Assembly: GCA_013398015.1 (NCBI GenBank)
Contig: VZRR01009913.1
Coordinates: forward strand, 620,001-684,000
Length of the DNA stretch: 64,000 nucleotides
Source of the DNA: Oreocharis arfaki
Taxonomy: Eukaryota > Chordata > Aves > Passeriformes > Paramythiidae
Direction: 5' to 3'
Shown: positions 52,439 to 64,000 of the stretch, in pieces
Layout: every line of letters starts with the position of its first letter
How positions within the stretch are numbered: the stretch's first letter is position 1
Notes under the pieces: generated by a model
Told to the model about the DNA's origin: nothing
Seen by the model: the letters and a program-made list of their open reading frames with translations, nothing else
Database searches by the model: none
Translations under genes and position numbers: made by a program

Positions 52439-52480
52439 CATATATATATATATTTATATATGTATGTATGTATATGTATA
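52439..52480 (+). repeat. (TA)n / (TATG)n compound microsatellite
   Basis: A TA run grades into TATG units (TATGTATGTATGTATATG). The next 140 bases stay very AT-rich, with further TATA and ATAC motifs. This is simple-repeat sequence. Confidence 0.88.
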
Positions 52481-53564
52481 AAGTATCTGCACACTCACAT
52501 ATAGATATTGTATGTGATAGAAGATATGTATGATTTATAGCTTATTGTATACCATATACACCACATACTACATTACGTGTTATATAGTATGAATATAATA
52601 CATACTCTGGACTCTGCTATGCTGTGTTGTCCTACTTTATGTTACATTATTTATAAATATACTTAATGTCTTTTAATATTTCTTTGACAGTTGGCTATAT
52701 TAGAAATGTCCAGAAATTTATAGAATTAGCTTTTTTCACCATGCCTCCTGCCAAACATCCCTTCTTTTACTGGGCCAGTCTTTCTGAGAATTCAAGTGCT
52801 TTTCTGTTCTGGATGGATCAGCTTTAGGGAAGGTACAGGAGCCACATGCACTGTCACGACAGAAAGTCAACTTTCACACAAAGTTCATCCCCTCAACGCT
52901 TTCCTGTGGGAATGGGTTGTGAATGAAAGGGAAGATTCTGAAGACAAGATCTAAAGCACACAGTAACTTGCCTTCCACATTTCAGGAACTGCAAGGATAT
53001 TTTGTCCTGATTATATCAACTGTCTGGGAGTGCTTCTTCTCTAGTCTATTCTGTAAAGATAACTCTCATGTAAATCGTGCTTTTGGGGTTAAAAAGATGG
53101 GCTGGTGTAGAAGTAATCTGGCTGTTGTTACTGTTAAAAGAGTTTGAAGAAATTTTAGAAAAGGTTGTGAACAATGTGCATCCTCTCTGCAACTTTTATT
53201 TAAACTTCATATATGATGCATGAGAGAACCTTCTGGGCAAATACCAGCCATGGCCTGATGGCTATTTTTCTAGTAAGTGGTAGTCTTGAGAAGTACATTA
53301 GACCAGGGTTGTTGATAAAGAGCTCCTAAAAAAAACAAAGCAGTGGTGCCATATTCTTACAGAAGGGTTGTAGTCTACACAGCAGGCACTTGGATGCCTT
53401 TGAGCTAATCTACAGCATGTCTAATCTCCATCTATGCCCAAGCTGTGACCCATGACGCTCTCTCATCAGCTTGGCTTCTGTTGTTAAATTGTACAGCTAC
53501 TTATATTGTAACATCATGGAGTTGCTCAGCAACATATTTGGGCCAAAAACCCATCAGAAGTGCA

Positions 53565-53682
53565 GATTGGATGGGGCTTTAAGCAACGTGGCCTAGCAGA
53601 AAGTGTCCCTGCTCATGGCAGGGGGCTTGGAACAAGATGACCTTTAAGGTTCCTTCCAACCCAAACCATCTGTGATTCTATG
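53565..53682 (+). mobile_element. CR1 LINE 3' end (plus orientation)
   Basis: The text follows the avian CR1 3' end closely: GGATGGGGCTTTAAGCAACG, a middle segment with GTGTCCCTGCTCATGGCAGG, then GATGACCTTTAAGGTTCC, TTCCAACCCAAACCATC and a terminal GATTCTATG. It is about 118 bp, truncated at the 5' end and carries no coding sequence. Confidence 0.92.
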
Positions 53683-54750
53683 CTTCTAAGTATGCGTATA
53701 TAATGTGATCGTGTGTGTGTTCTCATTTGTGCATAGAACATACATAGGTGTGAGCACATATGTGAAGATTTCTGCACTTGCATATATTAAAATACATGTA
53801 CACAAAAATTGGACACAGAATGGACTATTTCAGCCAATCACTTATAAGCAGATGATCTCATAAACAAAAGCAATGTACCATATGCACCAGTGACGAAAAA
53901 CCCACTTTGTAGGACAGCACTCTGGAGCCTGCAATATTCCCATTACAGACCCTCAAAGCCAGCTTTTGCTCTGACAGAAGATACAATGCAGACAAGTCTT
54001 GCCCACTTTAAAAATATTACTCCCAGACTTCTGGTTTTCTTAGCACAGTCAAGCTTTGTTTCTAAAACTGCTGGGAATACATTAAGCAAATAATTTGCAT
54101 CAGTTGTATTGCCTCATTTAAACCAGATGACACTTGAGCTACTGATGATCCAATCTGTTTCTCAACCATACAGCCAGCCACGTATTTAGCGTGGTCCTGT
54201 GCTAAGGTTTTAGAGATAGTTTCTCTGTATGCATCTATAAATCACAGTTAAACATAGTGTGGCATGATGAAGTGAAAATGAGTTGCCAACAAAACAAGAG
54301 ACATCAGCAAAATGCCTCTGATTTCTCACCCAGCCCTGGTTTCCTCACAGAGAAGCTTCCTGTGGCTTTGGGAAAACTGTTTATTTCTTCCAAGCAACAG
54401 CAACCAAAAAGAGATCATCACAGATTTTGCAAACAAGGTATATGTTTTACAGGTATCTGCTCTAGCTCGTGCCAGCAAAGCCAGGAAAAGTGGAAGGAGG
54501 TTGCAGAATGGCCTATGGGTTGGATTGTCTTCTTGTCCCCTGCAGCACACGATGACCCGAAAACACCTGGCACTGATGCTACTTCATTCTGAAGGCAAAT
54601 ATTTGCTGTGCAGAATACTTGCAGGGTGAGCAGAAGTTCTTGCTACCTGTTGCCATACCAAAGAATTTACCCAAGGAGATGAAAGGTTTCATTATTCCCT
54701 CCATCTCAGAAGAAGAGCTTTCATAACATACTTCCAAGATATCCCCTTGC

Positions 54751-54803
54751 AATAAATAAATGGATGAATAAATGAATAAATGAGTAAATAAATAAATAAA
54801 TAA
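54751..54803 (+). repeat. (AATA)n / (AATG)n tetranucleotide repeat
   Basis: Imperfect AATA units are interspersed with GGATG, GAATA and GAGTA variants, ending in five regular AAATA-type units. This is an ordinary microsatellite. Confidence 0.9.
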
Positions 54804-57767
54804 GCTTTAACCAAAAAATCATTATTATCTGTATTTACCGAAGTTGCATTTAGGGACGCTGAGTAGATCAGAATGGAGATTATGCTCTGAGGGGATTCAA
54901 CCAAAAATTCTCCTACTTGCCTCTGTGGAAGTGCATATGCAAAATACAGATATATTATTTTCATCTGACTGATAGCTTGCTATTACAAGAAACAGCTGGA
55001 AGTCAGCCTGTGTTTGCCTTTCCCTGCTGATCATTTTTCTATTCATCTCCTATTCTTTCATGGCAGACTGAAAAATACCTTGAAAAAATTATTAACTGAT
55101 AAATACACATATACTCACACCCATGTCTCTGTGTGAAAAATACCACAGTATTTTCCTGCATCCAGAATTTAAAATAATTGTCCTATAAGTAACTTTTACA
55201 TTTTTTTTTAAACATTGCTGGTGATTTGTTTCACACACCATCCCAAGAAGCAATTCTTGTGTTGGGAGTGCTATGAAAATTGCAATTTTTTTCACCTGCA
55301 TCTGTTGTTGAGAATTCATCCTTCTGGATAAATGAGAAAAAAAGCCCACATCTTATTTTCCAGATAGGAAGAAACATAAATTTATGGGGCAAATAAGACC
55401 CTTTACAGGTACCTCACTGTTGTAGGGGACAGGTCTCCAGTGAGAGGTCAGGAGGGAACAGTGGAAAGATATCCATGGAGCTGGTCTTAGCCACAGGAGC
55501 AGCCAGTATCTTCTTAGTCCAGGGGCTGGCTGGGCACATATCCGAGGTCATTATTTCCATCTCCTAGCGTTAAATGATGAAATTAAATGAAATGACAACC
55601 GAATATAAATTGTGGAGATTTGAAATTATTCCTCCCCAAATTGTTGTGCTTTAATGGAGCACTGGCTCGTAGTTTTTTAACCAGTTACACTTTCTTGATA
55701 GCATTTGAAGTGTAATGACTTTGAGTCACTCCCATCTCCACGTCAACAGGAAGACTTTCAATCTATTATTTTCACCAGAACATTTTCAGTTGCTTCCCTT
55801 CTTGTGTCAGTATCTGGAAGTGACACAAAGAAAGAAGACTTCCAGCACCCTGTTGTGCATCATAGAAAATGTCCACCCAGTTTAAGGTATGGAAGTCAAC
55901 AGCTAACAATCTTCAGATTGAATCAAAATAATGATACTGAGGACAACAGGTTGGCTTTTTTTTTCCAAAGACCTCAAAATTTTATGTCACAAAGTATTTG
56001 CTAACAGTAAAAACAACATATAAGGTTTTTTGCAGTTTTTTTAATTAATAACTGTACTGGTACTCACGTTACATAAACTTAAGGAGCAGTGATTCTGGAA
56101 CAAATTAACTGAAAAAAAAAATCGTGTCTGTTTCCAAATGCAACTAAAATACAAACACAGAAATTTCTAGAGCACTTTGAAACAAACTGAAGGAACTGAA
56201 GGCTCTGCGATACAAAGTGTGATCAGCAAGGGTTTTCATTGTGCTCTACCTGGGGCACGTTCATTTCTGTTAATACCTTCTGGTCCACTCATCGTATAAA
56301 GGACTGGACTTACCCGACTTGTGCAACAGACTGGATGAAATAACTATGTTCTTTGCTAGGCAAATGTATTTCAAAGTCTTTGTGCAGTAAAGATAAAAAA
56401 TTCCTTTTTTTTAATATGAGAGCTTGAGAGATGTGTAGGGTGGGGACTTTTTTTTTTAAGTTTTAATTATTTTTCTTTAGAACTCTGAAGAGACATGCTT
56501 ATGTTTAAAAGATTTTCCACACACTGAAAAAAAACGAACTGAATTATTACTTAGTGAGATTACATTAAACTTTCATTGAATTCTTTCAAAACTTTTTCAT
56601 GAGAATGATACCTGAAATTGTTCATTTTAACATGGCATTCATTTAAACGGTTTACGCATTAATTTGTTCTCTGCTTCATGAGTGTGTTTTCTTTTTTTTT
56701 CTTCTTTAGGACCAGATTCATAGCTGGATACAATATATGCCATTAGAATTGGGGAACTGGAAAGGTCAGTGTTATATTTAGCAAAACCTCAAGAATGAGA
56801 ACCATTTTTCAAAAATATCTGGAATACCTCAGCTCTCCCTGAGCTCTTTCACTTGAGGAGCTTTCCAGATGTATTAAAATAGATGTGCATACCAGGTTGT
56901 TGCCTGTAATAGGTCACCACTCACCATGGGCGACAGTGCAACCTCTTCTGCTTAGCCAGACTCGACGTAGAAACACCAAGCAGCTGAAAAAGCTGACACC
57001 TAGCTGGACCAAGACACTGTAAATGTCTCAAGTACCACTGTGGGGCACAGAGGCTCGGAGACAATCTAGTCTGTGGGTTGTTTCACCTTATTAAACTGGT
57101 GATTTTGCTTCCCATTTCCAACTGGGGACACAGCATCATGGCTGATGTGAAGCAAAAGCAGCAGCTGGGCAGGGGAGGAAAGGGCAAGGAGGAAGAGAAA
57201 GGTTTGTCTGCAAACCTTTTAAAACATGAGCTTATCGAAATCTTGACATCTATGTGGAAACAGCCAAGTACAGACCAATCTTCTTCTTGAAGAAGCCAGC
57301 TGTGGCCTTCCTGGTAAGCAGCAGCATGTCTTTGAATTAAATATGTATATATATAAAATATCTTCAGGACCTTGGTATTGCTGTGTAAGCTTTTGTTTGT
57401 ATTTACAAGATTAATTTTATTGCTATTTGCAACATTCTAAAGGGAAGGAGCAAGACCAAGCCCACAACATCTAAGACATGGCCTAAGCCAAGGCTTAGAG
57501 TGGCAATCAGATCACAATCATAGCCTGTCCCATGTTACCTAGGTATGATAGCATCCCCGGCATCTGCCCTCCTTAGGATACTTGGGTCATTACAAAATAC
57601 TCCTGCCAATAAAAACAAGCACCCCAGAACAGGCATCAGGTTTATCCTCATAGCTGGTGGATATAGTAATGGTATATGTATATATATACCATTGTCAACA
57701 TTTATGCTGTTTTGTGTCTTCAGCAGAAAAAATAAAGCTAACAGGAGTTACAAACTGATCTGCATGG

Positions 57768-57783
57768 TATATATATATATATA
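57768..57783 (+). repeat. (TA)8 microsatellite
   Basis: Eight perfect TA units follow CATGG. Related TATATG motifs occur about 100 and 430 bases upstream. Confidence 0.9.
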
Positions 57784-60700
57784 AGCTTATATAGCTCATG
57801 CTAATAATTTTCCGTTTCTAAATCGCAGCAAATCTATAATTTTCTATTTCTAAATCACAGTGCAGAAATCAGCGTAAAAGATAAAATCAGACAGGAATCT
57901 TGCAGGTGAATAATTCAGTTTCTTTAAGAATCTTTTGTAGTATTTTCTAAGCATTACTTAAATTGATTTAAGGTAATCCCAAGCAGTAAACGTGTTCTTT
58001 CTGTTCTACAGTGAATCTGATTAGAAAGCCAGTTAAAATTAACGGGATGCTATTTCGACCTGTTAGTCTTTTTTTCACTCACCTCCTGCAATCTCAATCC
58101 CCCTGGAAAACTTAATCAACCCAGGTTGTGCCTGCTTCTCCTTTCCACTCCACAACTGCTATGGCCTAATGAACATGCCATCGTGGATACAACCTCCACT
58201 GCCTCTCTCCCTCCTTTTCCTTGAGTAAGCTCCACAGAGCTCCCCGCTGAACCCTGGAAAAGCAACACCTCTTCTCCCGAGGCTGCAACATCAAAGGCAG
58301 TGAGTCCTGACTGAGCTTTCCTACTTCCATGCTGGCCTCTTTCCTGCTGCTGCCACTCACCCCCATCCACGTAGCTGTCCTGCTGAAGTCAGGCACCATG
58401 GCCAAAGACTTGTCCAGCAGCAGGAGAGCAAGAAGGTTCAGCATCTGCTTTTGGCTACAGCACAAGCCAATCACCCCACTTCTCCAGACCTCATGTCTGC
58501 CTTTTATAAACAGACATGTTCTTTTCACTGTTTTTGAGATCTGGGAAGGAGCTATTAATGCCAGCTATAGGCACTGCCAAAGGAGGTTATTGTGCATGCA
58601 TAGGCTTAATCCAGCTTTCAGATGATGTGGAGCTAAACTGAAAACAGCCACATCCTTATAGGGCTCTGGCAGGTATGTTACTTTAGCTTCTGTAATGATA
58701 CCTCTGCAGGAATGCAAGCTGAAACAGAGATTACGACAGAGACACCCTATGAAAATTCGAGTATGCCACCTACAAAATTATTTGCCTGTTTGCATTTTGT
58801 AAGACTATCCATAGTACCACTGCACTATGTGTAATTAAAAAACCCAAGGGTGACCCATGATTAAAGAACAGAGTTGACAGCTGGAAATCCAAGATCTTAA
58901 TGATGGCTCTCCCAGGTTTTCTATGCAACTTGTAGCAAGCTCCTGCAGATCAGCATTTCAAAATCAATGGCCTGACTTTTGCTACTCTAATAAAGTTGGT
59001 CTCTTTGCTAGAGCCACTGAGTTTAACTGCTGCATGTAAGCTATGCAAAAACTGTGGGTACTCAGTAACTCTGATAATCAGGCTGCCATTTTTCTTTCAG
59101 GTTATTAAATTAAGATACTTCTTAGCACAATTAGAAATTCATCTTTGTAAACCTTGTTTCCTGTTTAGATGAAATTTGCCCTGGAGAAATCTTATATAAG
59201 CATATAAAGCCTAGATGAATATCAAGTTTAAGACCAGGAATAGGATTTTTCTTGTTTGAGTTTAATTGTAAAATGGAGCTATGGGTATTAACCTGATTCA
59301 CCAAAGGCATTAAGAAGGACATTCATTAAATTTGTATATTGCTCATCTGCTGTTTGAGGTTCTCCAAGATCAAGGACTTTTTGATCAATTGAAACCATCC
59401 CCTGAGCCTATCCTTCACACCAATGATATCTTCTCTTTTTCTTGTTCCAAGGATTGTGCTTTAGTCTTTGAAGTCAACCTGAACATTTTCTGTCATGTTC
59501 TGAGTGTTATCATTCATGATTCTCAAAGGTAAACCAGACTGAAGACAGAGTTAAATAAGTTTGGAAGACTAAAGAGGCAGTAAAGAGAAAGACACTGGTA
59601 ACTGGAAAAGATAAATATGAATGAGGGAAAGTGCAAAAGGCTAATTTCAAATCTCATAAGAGAAACAAAATATCAGAGAAGAAAAGTTCAGAAGTGAAAA
59701 ATATCCAGAAAATCAAGGAGAAATGCCCAGAACTAGTTTTGTTGTTTTGTTTTGCTTTGCTTTTTAATAGAAAATGTCATATAGCCTGTTACAACATCAA
59801 GGATTTAAAATAGTAAAAAAAAAACTGAGGACATGAAATAGAAAGATCACTAAAGAAAGATAAAAGAAAATGTAGAGAAGAGGAAAAGAAAATGTTTATG
59901 GTGACTTACATTGCTTTTTTAATGATAGAAATGCAAAGACTGAGAAAGTTACAAAGAAAGACATCAGTCTTTATCTTAAAAGTCATGATTATTACACAGC
60001 TTGGCTGTAATGGTTTTGGGACTCCTCAGCTTTTCATAGCTAAAGTCCTCACTCCTCAGTACCTATGAAGGTTACAATATTATAAAGCAATTGCAGCAGA
60101 TTCTGCAATTACTATGCAACAATAATTGAGCAACTTTTAAACATGTCTTTAAAAATGCAGAAACTTGACATTAATATTTACTAAAGCAAAAATATTACTA
60201 TATACTTTAAATGTTAATATTTAATGTAATACTAGTGCAGAAACTTACTATTTTTCTGATATAAGACTATAATTTTTCATCTTCTGCTGTTTCAAACAAA
60301 TTTCTTCCCCAAGCACATTTTAACAGTTGTCCAGATGTCACTGCTTTCTTGTCTGACTGTGCTAGACCCAGCACAAGAGACAGAGTTCATAACCAAATGA
60401 CAAAGGCTTAAAATTGCTCATGAAAATGAAAAGTGGTGGTGGCTTCACAGCCAACAGTATCTGTCCTGTTCTGGGGAGAAACTGCTCTTCCCATTCCTGG
60501 CTTTAATGTCATTTCACAGAGCTAGAACAGAGTAGCAGAATAGCAGGGCTCGAACATGTGCATTGCTGGGCAAGGTCAGTGGGATTTACATTATTTTAGC
60601 AGCATGAAGGTAAGGTACCTGTCTGTCCTATACTCCACCTATGTTCAGCTTTCACCGGTACATTTCCCTGAAACTCTCAGCAATGGCTGGCTAGAAGGGA

Positions 60701-61120
60701 GGTTAGAAAACTTGCCCAACTCATTGACAGCTGTAGAACAGAGAACAACCTCAATTCACAAAGTAGCTGAGTCCTCGCTGAAACACATTCCTGCATCTAG
60801 TAATCTCTGCACAGGTTGTGGTATTTAAGTTCAGAAATATGTGCTTTTGATCACAATTTAAACATAGAGGTAGTGAACAGATCCTGGTGCTGTATTAGGT
60901 CCTGAAAGACCTGTGATATTAAATACCAGCTCCCTGCCCATCTCTGTCCAGCTGGGAGCATGCTACGGTTCAGGCAAAGAGACAGTTCTGTGTTACTTCA
61001 ATATGTCCCATTCTCTGCCTGGTAGCTGCTTCCATCTACAAGTACACCACTTGTTAATGATTGCAATACATTTTTCCTCTGACTCACCACATTATTTCAA
61101 ATGCTTTCAGTACTGAAGGT

Positions 61121-61189
61121 TTCTCTCTCTCTTTTTTTTTTCTTTTTTTTTCTTTTTTTTTTTTCCNTTTTTTTTTTTTTTTTTTTTTT
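61121..61189 (+). repeat. Poly(T) tract with one unresolved base
   Basis: A TC-run leads into long T runs broken by single C bases, with the only N of the window at 61167, and ends TTTTTG. The tract could be the poly(A) tail of a minus-strand retrocopy, but no recognisable gene body adjoins it. The N and the homopolymer make the true length uncertain. Confidence 0.9.
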
Positions 61190-64000
61190 GCCACAGCAAA
61201 TTCTGTAGAGCTGGTAAAGAAACAAATGAGAGGGAGGGAATCAGCTCCTGCAGGCTTTTGAAAAGGAATTTATTTGTTTCAACTTGCAAATCACAATTCA
61301 GGTAGTATTTTTAACACCACATCCATGCCTAACCTCTCTTTATTGCACGAGGGGCTTGGAATCTATGTGCTTTGAGAAACCTCTGTGTACTTTCCCTTCA
61401 TCTTCAGATACGAAAAACAGGACCTTAGAATTTCAGTGCCTCTCGCAGTTTCTTACAAAAATAGTGCCTCCCTACAACATGGATGTACTTTGAAGAGAAT
61501 TGCACAAAATTGTCACTGAAAGATTCTTAGATTCCCTCTTGTGAGGATCTTATAAATTAAACAGCAATATTAACATGCTTTTTTAGTTGCTGTGGTGTTG
61601 GTTTATTCTTGTATGTTGATGGCTTCAATTGGACTAGATGATTGCTTTCTGTTAGGCAATATTTCTGTAAATATTTCTGGTGTTTTATACTTATACTGCA
61701 GAAATTCAGACCGCACCTGCAACTAGCACTATGCATTTGACTGCTCCATTTTTCTCTGACACACACCCGTAAGAGAAATCAAGCCTTTTTAATCCATCAT
61801 GAGTTGCTGCAAAAACTCACTTCACAGAATATTGCACTTCCCACTAGCGATGCTCAGAGCAGAAGAGAAAAGGCACAACAGCTGTATGAAGCACACTGCA
61901 ACCAAAGACTACACTCATAAAGTCATGGAAGAATAATCTCGCTAAGATTCTGTGCTTCTTTATAAAGGATCCCATTTTCAAACTTGGAGCCATAACTGTT
62001 AGGCAGTTCAATAGAACGCCTTCAGCGCTGAATACCAACAGCAGGCATAGAAACTTCAATTTCCTCAGCACCTCTAAAAGCCAACCCACATGCAGTTTGG
62101 CTGCACAAATATGAGGCAATATATCTAAACCAGCTCTGAAGAGTTGTTCTATGCTATACAATATACTTCCAGCTTAAAAGTGGGACATTTCAAAACCTTC
62201 CAGCTATACTGAAATAGAAACCATGCTTGTTAAGATACCATTATTGAAAGATTCTTTTCCTCTTCCTCCCCTTCAACCAATCCCCTATCCGTGGAAGCAC
62301 AGACACCATCCATTCCGGGCACCACTGACTACCAATAGAGCAACACTGGTCCATTAATGACCTCTTTGATAAAAATATCCTAATAACCAGCACATGGGAA
62401 CAACATAGAGGGCATTTCTTTGCCACATGTCCCCACACACATGCAGATCACTCACTGCCTAATGGCACACAGGGACTGCACTTTGTGCTGGAGCCAGAGC
62501 TCAGCACCTACCTCCCATCTCCTTCCATTTCTGCATTTACAGATTTTATTTAGCAAGAATTTAATGATACTGATTGTTGATTTCTGGAATTTTGGAGGGC
62601 AGAAATGTCAAGGACAGCAAACAAAAACAACAACCACCACATGTCCTTGAAGATCACACAAGCCTTCTGACCAGCCTTAGCAATGAGAAGCAGCCAGGAC
62701 TCTAGTGTCCCTAATTAATTTGTAATGCTTTGTAAAAATGGCTGCCCAAACTTAATAGGGGAAAATCTGTAGGGGTCTGTAACTCCTACCTTTAAGTAAA
62801 TTCTCAAAGTCTTAACAAGAAAGAATGAGGCTAATATAAGACAGTTACAGTAATAATAGTTAGTTTCATAGAACTCCTTAAATCCATAAAAATTGAGAGG
62901 TCATTATAAAATAGGAAACACTTGACTTCACGTGATCGTTATAAGGCGGATCGGTATTGCTCTGAAAAAAAAATTAAAAACTGATACGAATCACACTATT
63001 AGAAGTCAGGATAATTTTACTGTTTATTTAATCAGAAGTAAACTGAGAATAGATACGAGTTCTGAAGTAATGGAGGCTTTAATGATAGTGATTGAGTCAC
63101 TTAATGAGCAAATGAAAATTTTTGGCTCATTAGAGATCAGTTTAACAAATATTAACTAATAGTTCTCATAAGTGCTAGTTTCTGAATATTTCAAAAACCA
63201 GAGCAATAACTAACTATACATCAGTAAAATAAGGTGCAAGAATGTCGATTCATACTTAAAAATCTCTCTGTGTGTACTTTCTTCATTTGGACAGCAATAG
63301 CTTTTCTAGAAACTTCTGTAATAGGGTGTAGTCTACTCGCAATGGTAGTCTTCCACTACCGAAATAAATTTCAGTTGCATTTCCAATATCAAGTAATGGT
63401 ATTCAGGATGTTCCTAATTAAATGGGAAGTTTTTCACATTTGTGTCAAAGAGGAGTAGTATTTAGCATCTCAAGCATATTTACACCAGCTGCTGCGCTTG
63501 AGTACACAGAACCTTTTTTGTGGTAGAGCTTGGCTGCAGTGATGCATCAGTTACTATCAGATACTGACCAACAACTTTGATGTTAAATATTTGGCAAAAC
63601 CAAAACCATTCACATAGAAAACTAAGTCACACTTAACATTTTATTCACTTATGTGATCTAAAGCATGGTAAATGTTCCAGTTTAGACAATCCACTGGACT
63701 CATTTATTGAACATTGCAAAGTGAAAAAAAAAACCAAACCCCTGAGCAGCAAGCCTAGCGTGTGTTGTCTAGAGCATCTGGGTAATCATTAGTGCCAGCT
63801 TTATCAAGTCGTCTTACACAGCATGGAAACAAAGGGAACAATCAGCATCATATTCACCGGTAAGAACAGAGGAAAAATAAGATGTCTGCAGTCCAGCAGC
63901 TGGTCTGTGTTCAGCCTACAACTTTACAGGGTTTGAATTGACTATTCTCAGAGTGTACTGTGAGGGTGTACAAAGCACTCTACTGACTTTGATGTCATTA

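Larger units (their letters stand above)
33401..64000. other. Intergenic sequence downstream of CNTNAP2
   Basis: No exon, RNA gene or CpG island that I can recognise occurs in these 30 kb. Open frames are all at most about 126 codons, overlap on both strands, and show no domain. In mammals the next gene after CNTNAP2 lies well downstream, so a gene desert is expected. Contents I can name are two CR1 tails, microsatellites, a duplicated 30-mer and a T-tract with an N, all listed separately. Moderately GC-rich patches near 39130-39620, 42030-42700 and 47320-47600 are not promoter-like. Confidence 0.8.

Noticed and set aside
33401..64000. A neighbouring protein-coding gene on either strand
   Set aside because: I searched the longest frames for recognisable domains and paired splice sites and found none beyond the isolated exon-like segment at 56710. 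The region is best described as gene-free.

Overview
The window is vertebrate nuclear DNA, almost certainly from a bird and probably from a passerine. It is AT-rich, has very few coding bases, and its exons are bounded by canonical GT/AG introns. Its interspersed repeats are avian: two CR1 LINE tails, one tRNA-Ile-derived SINE with a CR1-type tail that resembles the zebra finch TguSINE1 family, and one solitary ERVK-type LTR. There are no operons, CRISPR arrays, phage or plasmid features.

The only gene I can support is the 3' end of CNTNAP2 (contactin-associated protein-like 2, CASPR2), on the + strand. Its last three coding exons are at 12394-12624, 27015-27086 and 28110-28309. They encode the end of the last laminin-G-like domain, the extracellular stalk, and the transmembrane segment plus cytoplasmic tail. 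All three introns entering these exons are phase 1. The last intron is about 1 kb and the one before it is 14.4 kb. The first 12.4 kb is the 3' part of the preceding intron, whose donor lies outside the window.

Region by region. 1-12393: intron with a solo LTR (2594-3125) and the SINE (8364-8506). 12394-12624: exon. 12625-27014: intron with an (ATGCC)14 array and several stretches that read like conserved non-coding elements. 27015-28309: the last two coding exons around a short intron. From 28310: the 3' untranslated region, with candidate poly(A) signals at 30732, 32705 and 33329, so its end is uncertain. From about 33.4 kb to 64 kb: intergenic sequence with two CR1 tails, several microsatellites, a T-tract holding the only N in the window, and no recognisable gene.

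The encoded part of CASPR2 is the membrane anchor and signalling tail of an axonal cell-adhesion protein. With contactin-2 it helps cluster Kv1 channels at juxtaparanodes, and it is a known FOXP2 target studied in songbird vocal learning. I found no previously undescribed genetic system. The items most worth checking are an exact 30-bp duplication 1.8 kb apart (35157 and 36973), the sense-oriented solo LTR with its own poly(A) signal inside the gene, a shortened extracellular stalk, an exon-like segment at 56710-56764, and several candidate conserved non-coding elements.
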